Shown: positions 28,334 through 39,970 of the stretch, piece after piece
How the letters are laid out: each line of letters begins with the position of its first letter
Position numbering within the stretch: the stretch's first letter is position 1
Source of the DNA: Cristatella mucedo
Taxonomy: Eukaryota > Bryozoa > Phylactolaemata > Cristatellidae
NCBI GenBank assembly: GCA_009760855.2
Contig: WPIO01000003.1
Coordinates: 3,790,001-3,854,000 of the forward strand
Direction of reading: 5' to 3'
Length of the DNA stretch: 64,000 bases
Made by a program: the position numbers and the translations under genes
Notes under the pieces: generated by a model
The model's input: the letters and a program-made list of their open reading frames with translations, nothing else
Database searches by the model: none
Told to the model about the DNA's origin: nothing

Positions 28334-28356
28334 TTGTGTGTGTGTGTGTGTGTGTG
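28334..28356 (+). repeat. (TG)n microsatellite
   Basis: Pure TG dinucleotide run. Confidence 0.9.
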
Positions 28357-28375
28357 AAAGAAAGAGAAAATAAGA

Positions 28376-28462
28376 ATAACAATAATAATAACACACTTGA
28401 TAAAGCCCCCCATAGAGAACTCAATCTCTTTCTAGGTGCTTGACATTTGCTACAAAGGATTA
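28376..28462 (-). mobile_element. LINE-a 3' tail
   Basis: (AAT)n then ACTTGATAAAGCCCCCCATA and GAACTCAATCTCTTTCTAGG: the terminal module on the minus strand. Confidence 0.8.
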
Positions 28463-29033
28463 ATAACATCAAGATCTATGATGTCCCAATGATGTACAAT
28501 TTGGCAGGCATGGTTCTATACTGTCAGGTAAGCATCTTGGAATGTTTAAGTTGGAGGAGAGGTGAAATTCCTTTTTTTTCAAAATAGCCGTATTTAGTTT
28601 TGGGTACAGATCTTTCGAGGGACCATGGGGAAAAAATACTTAAAAAATACTGTAAAAAATTGAGAGCACAGGCTCCAGGTTCCAACTCCGGTGCAGCTTT
28701 GATTACTGCTAGAATGAATATTGTCAAGTATGTCAAGAAAAGGCAATCATCTGCGCAGGCTGAGTTGTACTGTACTGTCAAATGAGTGTAAAGATAGCCC
28801 GGATCCGATTACACTGGCTACGCAAGCATATTACACAGGCCAACAAATTTTTAGAAAAGTCGTTATTGAAATAAAATTAGTCATTTCTTATCGATTATGT
28901 GCACAACACGAATATGAGTCAAATTGAAAAATTGGCTCTTTTTTCTAATTTGCAATAAATTAATGTTTATATAACAAAATGCATGCCAATTTCCCTGGTA
29001 TTTGTTCCATTGTTGCGATTATCAAAAAACATG

Positions 29034-30150
29034 TCATGCTTGTTTTGCATCACCCTGCAGCAAGTTGTTGAACCGGTCATCTTTGAAGAGGTCTATAATC
29101 TGAGGACCCACAAAAAATCCCTCTTTAATCTTCGCTTCGCTGAGTCGAGGGAATTTTTCATGTGTGTGTATTGGAAAGCTGGCGAAGTCTGGTCCATGGC
29201 TTTCACGAAGTTCTTCATCAAACCTAGTTTGATGTGAAGAGGTGGTAGCAGAATTTTGCAAGCCTCGACCAGAGCTAGCAGCTGGCTATCATTCTCTCCA
29301 ACTTTTACATTTCGTCTGTAAGTCCAATCCTTCGGCAAGTGATGCAATTCACTTGCTCGGCTACCCCACTCGCATAAGGAACACATGTATTTTTTGGTCC
29401 AGCAGTTAAGGTGCTCGCCCTGATCAAGGTCTGGCTGAGGTCGTGGGCTCGAGCCCCGAGGCATGTGTGAAGCACCTGAATAGTGATTAAGTTCTCTTGG
29501 GGTGCTATACAAATGAATTATATATTTTTTATCCCTGCTGTAGTCCCATTAAAAGGGCTACTACCTTCAAATCACCACAGAGATGTCTGCTGTACTTGTT
29601 ATACTCAATGGAATCCAGTAGCTGCTTAAAGTTATCGTATGTCTCTTTCAAGTGGACAGCATGCGCTACTGGAATAGACGGAAGACGGTTTCCATTGTGC
29701 AAAAGCACAGCCTGAAGACTAAGTTTCGAAGAGTCTATAAATAGTCTCCATTCTTGTGTGTCATGAGTGATTTGTAAGGCGTTCACGAGGCCCTCAATAT
29801 CGGAACAGAATACCAGATTCCTTTCCTTTCTGAAGAAAGGCTCCAAGTGCTGGTAGCGCTTTCAATATTAAGTAATTGCGACATCTTCGAGAAAATTCCA
29901 TTGTTGGAGTCTTGATCCTAGCAATTCTGCATTGTTCTTAGATAAGTCAAAAATCACCAACCAGGTCATTTAGTTCTTCCTGTGTTATTCTGTGTGAGGT
30001 TGATGATACACAAAAGTGGAAATCGAGATCACTGCATGCTGACGTACCAGGAGAAGAACAGGTCGGCTCAACATTGACCTCGTCAGCTAAACCAAGAGAA
30101 TATTTTGCTGGAGGTTCTGGAATAGGAAGTCACTCACCATGTGGAACTGG
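29034..30150 (-). pseudogene. Decayed copy of an uncharacterised repeated gene family (LFIDSSK family), split by a SINE
   Basis: Minus-strand peptides in order: SHRITQEELNDLV; AELLGSRLQQWNFL; LEPFFRKERNLVFCSDIEGL; EWRLFIDSSKLSLQAVLLHN; HLCGDLKVVALLMGLQQG; then, after the SINE, YMCSLCEWGSRAS; ILLPPLHIKLGLMKNFVKAM; and, one frame over, KFPRLSEAKIKEGFFVGPQI. I recognise this order from a large uncharacterised family found in many copies in arthropod and cnidarian genomes. I know no function or accepted name for it; high copy number suggests a mobile-element passenger. Frameshifts, stops and a SINE insertion make this copy non-functional. The C-terminal part below 29034 is missing. Confidence 0.75.
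29396..29522 (+). mobile_element. SINE-A copy with target-site duplication
   Basis: A-box region TGGTCCAGCAGTTAAGG, B box GGGCTCGAGCCCC, and tail CACCTGAATAGTGATTAAG ending in AATTATA. It is flanked by the direct repeat TATTTTTT at 29388-29395 and 29523-29530. It sits inside the LFIDSSK-family remnant between its ALLMGLQQG and CSLCEW blocks. Confidence 0.88.
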
Positions 30151-30171
30151 TCTCAATATACGCAGAATGTT

Positions 30172-30262
30172 AGGGTAATAATAATAATATTAATGCTTTT
30201 GATATATCACCCTCAGAGAACTCAATCTCTTTCTAGGCACTTTCTATTTGCTGCAAAAGGTA
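30172..30262 (-). mobile_element. LINE-a 3' tail
   Basis: AT-rich (AAT)-like run, then ACCCTCAGAGAACTCAATCT CTTTCTAGGC and TTTGCTGCAAA, the LINE-a terminal module. Confidence 0.8.
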
Positions 30263-30439
30263 GACTACCCTCGACTTCTTTTGCTTTTTTATTTCGACGG
30301 AAAGAGGAGGAATCAAGCAGAAGTAGCAGTCATTTATGAGGTTGCTTGGCTCTCTCCACACCGTGGGGACTGCAAACGGCATTTATGTTCTTTTGCCATT
30401 CAACCACAGTGAAAGCTGTGTTGTACATGTACCACTGCA

Positions 30440-30575
30440 TATACAACAATTCATTTGTATAGCACCCTAAAATAACTTAATCTTTATTCAGGCGCTTGAC
30501 ATATGCGGCAGGGCTCGAGCCCACGACCTCGGTTGGAGCAAGCACCTTCACCACTGGGCCAAACCAGCGTGGCAT
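30440..30575 (-). mobile_element. SINE-A copy
   Basis: Begins with the LINE-like tail (TTTGTATAGCACCCTAAAAT), then GGGCTCGAGCCCACGACC (B box) and CACTGGGCCAAACCAGC (A box), minus orientation. A short (CA)n run follows at 30590-30615. Confidence 0.85.
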
Positions 30576-31224
30576 GTGCACGCACGCACGCACACACACA
30601 CACACAAACACACACACGAGGGCTCAAGGCTGGTCTTGGTCACCGACCTTGCATCCGAAGTAAAGATGACATGCCTTCTGCATTTGAGAAGTTATACTTT
30701 TCTTCCGGTTGGCATATGGCACTTCCCCACAAATATAGCAACAATGGTAACGGTTGTCCACGGTTATTTTACACACTTTCGAGGCATTACTATTCTGTAT
30801 TGTACTTCAATGGATACAATAATAACAGTTTCATGTAACAGTAGCTTAAACTCTCTTGTACAAAGTCTTGGATATTTTAAATGCTCAACCTTTCCGACTG
30901 GGCTTTATGACGTCAGCTTACTGCAGCAGCCGCCTGGCAGCAGTATTGCATTGCAATGCATCAGAAAATGACGCAAGCAAGTATGGATGATTTGTGCGTG
31001 ATAGTATTATATAATGCGATGCAAGATTACACCAGTCTAGGCTTATTTAGAATATTGTTGCTGTCCTACTGGATACATTTGCCCGGAGAAACACAGAGGA
31101 TGAACTATATAAAATATCTTCAAAACGAGAGCCAATAAAAGAATGTGTATGGTTATAATCATGTTCAGCACACTCAGATACCACAGATTAGAGGCTTTTT
31201 AAGTCAGTAACGATTTCAATGTTC

Positions 31225-31560
31225 ACAGTTTCAGTGTTATTACGGCACAACACAGCATTAGAACCACGGCTGCACGATCCCTGCAGCGACAACTATTCTC
31301 CTACTGCCGACTATGGCACATCCTTTTCAGCGGTCCTGAGATGCTACTTCCATGCTACTCACTACCTCAACTGCTCTCTTGACTCTGTTATGCTTCCCAC
31401 TTTGTCTTTGTTGCGTGAGACGAAGTCTGTTGGCTATCGAATGCGTACCGAAAGCCACTTAGGCTGTGAGTGCGCTATACAAAACTCTCCTGCGTAACAC
31501 CCACATGGTCTTTATGACTTTGAGGAGTTACAGACGGAGATACATTACATTACATAGCAG
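31225..31560 (+). mobile_element. LINE-b 3' fragment
   Basis: Contains CTACTGCCGACTATGGCACA, the shared TGGCTATCGAATGCGTACCG module and an ATACATTACATTACAT end. Confidence 0.85.
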
Positions 31561-32329
31561 CACCAGACCTCGGGCCGCCGGACTGGGACTATTTAGTCTA
31601 ACAAGGATCCAATTTATAAGATACAAATTGCTCTCACCAGGCAGTCAGTTGAAAAGTTCCACAAGGACCTGCTCTTGATACACTGCTGTTACGAGCCTAC
31701 GCAGTGACGCTCACAATTCGGTAATTCGGGCCCACAAGACATTGGCTATCACTTCCACAACAGCCGGCACCCCCTCCACTATAGCTGGAATTATAGGTCA
31801 AGCTTGCATAACCGGCTGCATCGGTCGCAAACTTGATCTCCGCCTTATCAAAATTAGGTAGGTCCTAGGAGCCTGTAAACCCTCCCAAAGTGGATGACGA
31901 CACGGTAAAATAAAGAGCAGCCAATCGATCAGCCTTGTTTGCAAAGCAGCAGCGAGCCTCGGTAGCTTTCAGTCCGTGCTTTCAGTGAGAAATTGACACT
32001 GGCCTGCCTCTACTTCACGATTTGTCTGTTGCACGACTTGAGTCGTGCAACGTGCAAGCACCAAACATCCAGGTTGGTTAACATCCAGGGGACCCAAGCA
32101 GAAGATTTCCTCACTGAGAACGTACAGCTGGAATAAGGAAGTTCTGCACTTGTATTTGCAGACAGTCACACGGTAGGTGCAGTGCTCACTGTCCGTGATT
32201 CACCGTTGACCACCACACAATCTTAGATACTTTACCCAGAAGACAGCTTGTACGACATTGAATTAATTCCCTACCCAAAATAGAAAGATACGATACATTA
32301 TATAAGATACATTATAACATTAGTTTATG

Positions 32330-32560
32330 CCCTAGTCCTTGGCAGGCCCAACAGACTTCACGCAACAAAGAGAAAGTAGGGAGCCGGGAGAGCAGTCGGG
32401 GAAGTGAGTACGGAGCATGAAAGTAAATATTATAGTAATATACCATGACATAATGTTATCGTAATATAACATCATAGCTTCGCACGACGGCAGGAAAGGA
32501 CGTCCCATAGTCCGAAGCAAGAGATACGATATTGTAACTAGTCCAAAGCTTCTCCTGCCA
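32330..32560 (-). mobile_element. Broken LINE-b fragment
   Basis: CCCAACAGACTTCACGCAAC AAAGAGAAAGTAGGGAGC and a later GTCCCATAGTCCGAAGCA match the minus-strand LINE-b tail but are separated by unrelated AT-rich sequence. Confidence 0.5.
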
Positions 32561-32593
32561 CGAGGGTGCCTGAGGCCTGTGGGATCGATAGCT

Positions 32594-32611
32594 CCCCCCC
32601 CCCCCCCCCCC
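32594..32611 (+). repeat. Poly-C run (18 C)
   Basis: Homopolymer of 18 cytosines (poly-G on the minus strand). Its length may be unreliable in the assembly. Confidence 0.85.
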
Positions 32612-33393
32612 GTACATTTTTCAAGTAATTCTGCCATACAGCAAGAACTTCAGAGGTTTGACAAAAGCAATTTAGAGGATAAGACAATGCCATCAGAGTT
32701 GTTCTGCAAAATTCAGTCTCGTTTACAATTCATAGGGTGCGTGGTATAGCAGCCAAGGCAAAGGCAAGAGATATTGATAAGATTCATATTTTATGCTGTC
32801 ACACATTGAACGACTTGCCAACACGAAAACTGCTGCCGAGTATACACCTAAATCCATACCAATAAACAAAAATTAACAAAGATATCAGCTATTGCCGATC
32901 CTGATGATCTAAAACAAAGAACTCGAGGTGCAAATATCACAAAGGCAAGTCAATGCAAATGCTTACCATGTGAAATAAGTCAAAACCCAGGTAGTCCAGG
33001 ATCGCACGAAGCCATTGGCAGATATCCATGCTGGCACTCAAGCATTTGGGCTCACTCTGTCCTGAAAGTATATACCGCGACCAAATTACTCACTCGGTCT
33101 GCAGTTGAGCAACAGGGCAGCAGCCTAAATAAGTGCACCAGCCACCACCACCACTGTACAGTGTAGCCACCACACAATGTAACAGTGGTGAACGGCTAGA
33201 GTTGATGGTAGCATATAGGTCACACTGCTCTTGCCTTATGGAGTTTTATGGCCATTTCACTAAAGCTAATGTGAGGTAAGCCAGCAAACGTTGGCAAAAC
33301 GTGATGGCACGAAGTTGATGTTTCCCAATGTAAACTCAAAAAACTAAGATGAAGTAAAAAAAGAAATTATGAGCTGCTGATTCAACCAACTCA

Positions 33394-33605
33394 TTTATAA
33401 AGTGGCCGATGAAACTTACAGACCATCACCCCTATTGCATCTGGCAATAGACAATTGCCTACTGAAAGACTCAACCACAGGACGACCAAGGTCGGGAAGT
33501 ACGAGCATCTTACCACTGAGCTAAGACCGATCGAAGTGCTTTGGTCAATGCCGCAGGGAAGTAACAACTGGCGCCTGACCTTCATGGGCACCAATCCCAC
33601 GTGTT
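33394..33605 (-). mobile_element. tRNA-derived SINE, SINE-B-like variant
   Basis: On the minus strand CTTAGCTCAGTGGTAAGATG is a near-perfect tRNA A box, with a degenerate B box (GTGGTTGAGTC). The 3' part TGATGGTCTGTAAG and TTTATAAATGAGTTG resembles the SINE-B core and tail. Confidence 0.65.
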
Positions 33606-34507
33606 AAGCACGGTTGCATTCAATGTTTTTCAACTGGTTCCCGTACCATTGTCGATGACAGTTTACACACCGGGATTTTTAAAATTCAATCGATTAACTT
33701 ATTCAGGTGATGCAATCCAGAAACGCATTCGAAACTCGACAAAAAAAGCAATTAATTTTTGGCAGCCGACGTTTATTAAAGGCGAACACCGGCTGCCAAA
33801 CAGGCCTGCAAAAATGACAAAGTGAGACTGTGCTGAGTGCAACACTCGCAAACGAGCTAGCTCTGCTATCCAAGCCTGGCTCATTGCTGTGGGTTGAGGA
33901 GCAACATGTGGCTTTCAATCAGAAGCTATACAAATTCTCATGTCGAGCATTTGTTACCTCAGCTAGGTCGAATGCCGTGCCACCGTGCTGCATATAGCCA
34001 GCTGGACCCCAAGCTGGCTGGCTGGCTGGGAGCAGGCCTATACTAAGTAGCAGGCCTGCACCAGGGCGACCGAAGGGGTCTGTTGTTGCAAACTGGGACC
34101 TGTTCTATCAGCGCCCCAGCTCGTTTGCCAGTCAATGCCACTTCTCACTGAATCACTCTGCTTCTTCTTGTCTTCTTCATCGAGTATAGTCCGGGAAATT
34201 CCAACCGATCCGTGTCACAAAGTCTCCATCTGTTCAGCGTCCATCCGAAAGGGGGCCGGCAGGTGCCGGATCTGACTTATCGAAAGCCTCGCTAAGTTTG
34301 TTTCTTCGCACTCACGTTGGAGACAGGAAATCAGATCAGCAATGGGTCTCGCAAGCCTCAATCGGCAATGAGGCAGAGCTAGACCAATCTGGGTGCGAGC
34401 AGCCCCTACAGGCTTAAAGCACCGGTCAGCATCACGTCAGGTGCATCATGTTTGCAGTTGAGCCCAGCTCCTTCGCAGAGCCACCCACTTTCGCTGGCAC
34501 TCGGGCC

Positions 34508-34795
34508 AGTCGTGGCACTATGTAATGTAATGTATCTCCATCTGTAACTCCCCAAAGTCATAAAGACCATATGGGTGTTATGTAGGAGAGTTTTGTATAG
34601 CGCACTCACAGCCTAAGCGGCTTTCGGTAGGCATTCGGTACCCAACAGACTTCGTCTCACGCAACAGAGAGAAAGTGGGAAGCATAGCAGTCAGGAGAGC
34701 AGTTGAGGTAGTGAGTAGCATAGAAGTTGCAGCTCAGGACCACTGAAAAGGATGTGCCATAGTCGGCAGTAGGAGAGTAGTTGTCACTATCTAAG
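34508..34795 (-). mobile_element. LINE-b 3' fragment
   Basis: Starts TAATGTAATGTATCTCCATC, then the minus-strand LINE-b module (CAGCCTAAGCGGCTTTCGGT; GACTTCGTCTCACGCAACAG) up to GCCATAGTCGGCAGTAGGAG. Confidence 0.85.
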
Positions 34796-34859
34796 GACCC
34801 ACCCAGTACTTCTGGCACCCAGTGACATTAACAGACCAAAGAGCATGTATTGGCCTATG

Positions 34860-37800
34860 GCGATAGCCAGCCGTGGGTGAACACACAGCTATCTATGCCA
34901 TTCACCAGCACTCTGCAGGAAGTCACAAGTAGGTCATAGACGACCGAACAAGCTGTGCAGCTCCTGCAGGCAGCTATTCTGCAACAACAGAGTAGGGGTA
35001 GGCATAGACATGAGGGCAAATGAAAGGCTCTAAGCCCAGGATCCTGAGGGATCCTGGGCCCAAAACCAAACTCCAAACAGTACAAAAAACTGGCGAGCAG
35101 CTCACAAACGAGATTGAATTGAGCATGCCTAGGTCACTTGGCCAGGCTTGACGTGTGCACATTTCACGAGCACCATCGATCTCGTGCACTGCACGTGCAC
35201 CCTTGACCAGGGCTGTGCACTTGCCTCAGCTCCAGCTACTCATGTAATTCTATACTCGAGCAAGGCCTTCGTTAGCAGAGACCCCCAAGCACCTCCAAGG
35301 GCCATATAGGATATGCAATCTCAGCAGTGGCAGCTTGGGGCCGAGGGGCATTCAAGTCGATATTGCAGAACGCCTGCACGATCAGGGTTGCCTTGGCCGC
35401 AACAAAATGAGCCAGCGGTCGCTGGAGGAAAAGAAGTTTCTGCAACAAATTAATGCAAACTTTAGTAGCCACTGAACACCCACATGCAACGAGGAAATAA
35501 CAGCCTTGCACAAGGTTTACGTATGGTTTTCTAAACCTTTAACATTCAACTAGCAACCAGTACTTGAGATGGAAATTGAGTGTACTTAATTGCAGCTCTG
35601 CTACAACAGAAGCCGAAGTGGAGCGGAATGGAGCTGGAAAAATCTCCACAACACGGAGAGACATAGGTCCAACAAGTGCCCACAGCAACCAGTGGCAACT
35701 AAATCCAAACATATATGCATAGCCAAATTTAGCCCTGCCACTTTGAGTTGTAGTCACTCAAGAGTTGTAGTCAGAGGCGGTAATAAAGCGCTGCGCGTGG
35801 CCACTGGCAAGACTTTTCGGCACACGATCGCAATCGACAATGAGTGAACTACCCTCGTTCCTCATCTTAACACGAAATTGATATACCTGGAGCTGGCCTG
35901 ACAGGCTCAGGGGCAAAGTTACGAGCTACACAGTATGTTAAAATGTGGTAGAGCTACAGCATTGCTGCATGCCATTCCAGCGTTAGAACATATCCTCGTG
36001 TCGAGCCTGCGATGAGAGAAGTTGAAGAACTCTATCTGAAAGCTTCCTGCTGCAGAGAGCACAAAGCTCAGTCCTTAGGGGCACGATTTGCTCGTGCTAT
36101 ACGAAGCAGGCTCTACCTTAATTGCCAGCAGGTTAGTGGCATGCCCTACAGTCAAGCGGTGTGCGACAGGAGCATAGAGTGCCTAAGAAGATGCGATCAA
36201 GACTGTCGAGTGAGTTTTTGGCTTAAGCGTGACCTCAAGCTCCAAACCTGGAATGGGCCACTCTCACGAGTAAGACGAATAGAATTGCGAAAATCACAGA
36301 CGTGCCAACCGAAAAATCACGGACGAAAGCATACAGTGAAGTGGCACACAAAGGACAGCCAATCACAGCAGCTGAAATTGGTGCCTTCGCATGAAAAGGT
36401 ACTAAGCGCCCTTTTCAAATCGCTTGTCTGATGTAGGGCTCTTGCGACCCACGTGACCGAAGTACTTGTCGGATATAACGTGCCAGCACTCTACTGAGTG
36501 CAGACATATAAGTGTGCAGAGGATAGTCGATAGATGGAGATTTAACAAGCTAGTTGAGACGCTACAGTATGTAGACGACTAAAGGCTAGCGTAAGCTAAA
36601 CGGCAACCTGTTAAAAACTGTTGAACCAACGAGTCACTGGGTCTCATTTGCAACAGATACTTCGAAAACATGGCATGCAAGGAAGCAGATAACTTCGAAC
36701 TGTCAGCCGAGTTTGCATGGGCAATAAAGCCGAGATGGCTGCAGTAGTCGTAAAACAATGCTGTGAAGCACATACTGGTTGCATTTATTAAAAGCCGGAA
36801 GAATCACCACCAGGTCCCATGCCTTGAAACTGAGCTGAAGCACTGCAGAGCTTTAGAAAGGCAGTGGCACCTCGGGACTATTCGAGATAATGATGCAATA
36901 TCCGGCCAAGAAAAAACAGCAGTAATCAGGAATATGAACTTCCTTAGCTGTCCTTAGTAGCTACAGCCAATAAATTACAAGCAATTGATGTAACAGCACA
37001 TGGTTCAAACCTGGGGCCCTTACTCCAGAATTCCTGGCTTTAGCTGGAGATTGTGTTTAGTTGGTGGTACTAAGGAATACTCAACGTGTGACACTGCATG
37101 CTCGTATGAGGGTGGTTGAAAAGCATACCATCTGCGAGATAGCGGCCCACAGGATGTCCTGCACAATGACGCTGCCACTGATCCACAGGAGAAAATGCAG
37201 GTGAATCTTTAGCCAGACTTATACAATGCTAACCCTATAAAAGGAGTACTGGAAAGCTCGGGAAAGAAAGCACAACAGTATATGCATTTTGTCCTTGTGA
37301 GATGAGAGTAATAAAATTCCAGCCTTTTCGATGAATGACAAGAGTATCTTCAGTCCTTCTCACGACTTCATGCTTTGCTTTCTAGGCTTTAAGAAATTGT
37401 TAGCAAGAGATGCTCGTGCTCATAGGAATCATAGCCGACTGCTCAGGTACAAATCCCAGCAAAGGCAGCTGTGATGATCAGAAACCTTCAAGAGTGAAGC
37501 TCTCGAACCAAAGCAAGGCTTTACACCTGGGTCGACACTCAATAACCAGGTTAATTTTACAGTACATGCTGCTAAAGCATGAGACAATAGGACAACACAC
37601 TGGTGACCAAGGGGCTTCTATGTAGATAAATCCTAGTTCCACACGAGGGTCCAACACCATGCACGAAAATGCAGACGGGTCAACCAGATCGCTTAGACGA
37701 TGGACACATTGCACAGGCTTGCTGATAGTAGGGAGTCAGCTAATTCGAGGAGAGACTGAAACGTGCAAGATTTCGTACAGTCGCGATGCTTCTAGCATCG

Positions 37801-38140
37801 GTGATTGGCTAGTCGCAGGCTTCTCATCGCCTCAGGGTGGAAACAAAGTTACTTGCCGGTCCCATTTTGCAGCTGACTTAGACGGCAGCAATGCTACCAA
37901 CATGACGGAGGGTGAATTTTAGGAGGGAAAGTCAAGTTTCAGCACCAAGACTAAGCACACTGTAATCATCAACATTCAGCGTTTGAACGTTGCTCCGAAG
38001 GTGGGAAAACGTTAGGAAAACCGACTTGCAGACCCCACCTCCACACAAAGCTTGGCGAGAAGGAGCCATCGTAGGGGGACGTTTACAGCTACTCGGTAGA
38101 AGACGCAAATGGAAAGAACAGGCAAAGATTAGGTACAGCT
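34860..38140. other. Intergenic/5' intron space, nothing recognised
   Basis: No exon or repeat family could be identified. The 139-codon frame at 36012-36431 has no recognisable motif and no supporting splice context. A small palindrome (GGATCCTGAGGGATCC) lies near 35040-35055. Confidence 0.35.
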
Positions 38141-38145
38141 GCCAT

Positions 38146-38255
<110 letters not shown>

Positions 38256-38577
38256 TGCAAAAACAAGGACAACCTCACGAAGCAACCCCCACCAATCGAA
38301 TCGGCAGATCAGTTAGAAGCGAGTCTCGCGGGTCGAGTTCGGTGCACATCTACGAGTCCTGCAGAAGGCAAATCAACAAAAGGGTGAGGTCTTCATTCGA
38401 AAAAGCAACACTCGCAACACTTGCAAAGCAACACTTGCGAAGCTCACGCTTGAAGCATAATCGTGCTCGCCCAACTGCCGCCAACGCTTTCGTTGGGCCA
38501 CGCGAAGTTGTCGCTAAAGAACGACAGCTACTGCACGTGGGAAGTTTCGGCGATGGCACGACCATTTAGCGTCGAGG

Positions 38578-38593
38578 TTCGGCTATAGCCGAA
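38578..38593. repeat. 16-bp perfect palindrome
   Basis: TTCGGCTATAGCCGAA, identical on both strands, inside the CpG-rich region. Confidence 0.9.
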
Positions 38594-38626
38594 ATATACA
38601 GCGCCGACGAGCGTGCACACAACACG

Positions 38627-38646
38627 GGAACTTTTTAAAAAGTTCC
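38627..38646. repeat. 20-bp perfect palindrome
   Basis: GGAACTTTTTAAAAAGTTCC, identical on both strands, 33 bp right of the 16-bp palindrome. Confidence 0.92.
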
Positions 38647-38810
38647 GCCGAGGAAGTGCAGGAACACTCGGACTACGGCGATGGCGCTCCCGCGCTCGCC
38701 TAGCTGCGCACGCAAGCGGCTGGCTACTCGCTATCGTACGAGCCACGTGCAGCGGCTGGCTCTGGCGGACCATCGACGAAAGTGCACATTTTCGCGATGT
38801 AAGACCGGTG

Positions 38811-38812
<2 letters not shown>

Positions 38813-38849
<37 letters not shown>

Positions 38850-38868
38850 CGAGCGAGAGAGAGAGAGA
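38813..38868 (+). repeat. (GA)n / GAGCGA repeat
   Basis: Interrupted GA run with GCGA units inside the CpG-rich region. Confidence 0.92.
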
Positions 38869-39970
38869 GGCAGACAGAAAGATGTGAGAGATGCAAAAGC
38901 AAAAAGAGAGACAAGACTATGCAATTAATAGCGTCCGCCTCACCAGTCGTCTGGCTGGCGCCAGCTTCGCAAAGAAAGCGCGAGCGCTCAAGCGGCACGC
39001 CCACGCACACACCACGACGCGGGGCGGGCTAAAGGTAACACCGCTCCAATTCGGCAGTGAGCAAAAGTCGAGCTTAAGCACGGCGCGGTACGCGACGGCG
39101 AGGCTTGAACCTCGTCTGCCAATGAGTGAGTACCGTGTTTGCAGACGAAGGGGCGTGGGGGTACACTGGACTCGCTGCACCTCCCAGCAAGCAGCTACGA
39201 CACGCAACGATCGGCAGGTGGGTCATAGGATAAAACTAAAGTCAGCAGAGCCCGAGCCTACCGTATAAGTTTTTTCCCGACAGCCGAGCACACGCATTAC
39301 TACAACTGCCGCGACGGCCGCCACCACATTTAAACTGACAACATGGCGAATCGCCGACGGAACTGGAACAAACAGGGCAAGTCAATCCGGCCAATCATTT
39401 TGCTCTTTACAAGCAGCGCATTCTTTAAAGCGTACGAGAGTGGCTGGCTCACCGTCTCCGGTCCGGCAGGTCAGTAGCAAGTCCACACGCTTCTATACTT
39501 CGCTAGTGTGTATTTTGTTGCCGCCTGCCTCGACATGCGTCGCTTATTTCTTTCGCGTGACTCGCGATCGGCTTGCCCCACCTGATGGCGTTTCCGTCGC
39601 GGCCGAGAGGGGCTCTAGGTTTCGTCATCGTTTAACCTGTCGCGCGACCCTGACGCTCGCGCTCGGTACCGCATCGGCGCGTACAACTTATCTGCCCGTT
39701 GGCGCACGTGTACGCGTTATTCAACTGCATTCGTGTTTGTATTTCGCGGCGGCGTTGCTTTCTTATTCAAGTTCGCTGCGTATGCGGCACACTCCCTACT
39801 ACCCCGTCGTACAGGCTATGGCTATTTGAGATTGCCGCCGCCTCTGGATTACTCGAATCTGCGTTCTTCGAACCGCTAGAGGCTGGAGGTGTCTGGCACG
39901 TAGACCGTACGTGGGTCCACTTTGCTGCTCGACGCGAAATAGCCCGGAAGGTGCGTGCTGGCTCCTGAGC

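Larger units (their letters stand above)
38260..39970. promoter_or_regulatory. CpG-rich candidate divergent promoter of MTFR1 and ARMC1
   Basis: Markedly richer in C+G and CpG than the AT-rich DNA on both sides, and placed between the divergent MTFR1 (-) and ARMC1 (+) genes. It holds CACGTG E-boxes (near 38534 and 38743), a CCAAT box near 39118, two perfect palindromes (38578-38593, 38627-38646), a second GA run, ACATGGCGA near 39342 (YY1-like), and a strong plus-strand donor CGGAAG/gtgcgt at 39950 that could end a non-coding first exon of ARMC1. No coding sequence was recognised. The promoter role is inferred. Confidence 0.5.

Noticed and set aside
27276-30575. tRNA genes at the GGTTCGA-like sites
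   Set aside because: A and B boxes are present but cloverleaf stems are not, and each is followed by the same SINE tail; these are SINEs.
36012-36431. 139-codon plus-strand frame
   Set aside because: No motif or splice context; length is within chance for this base composition.
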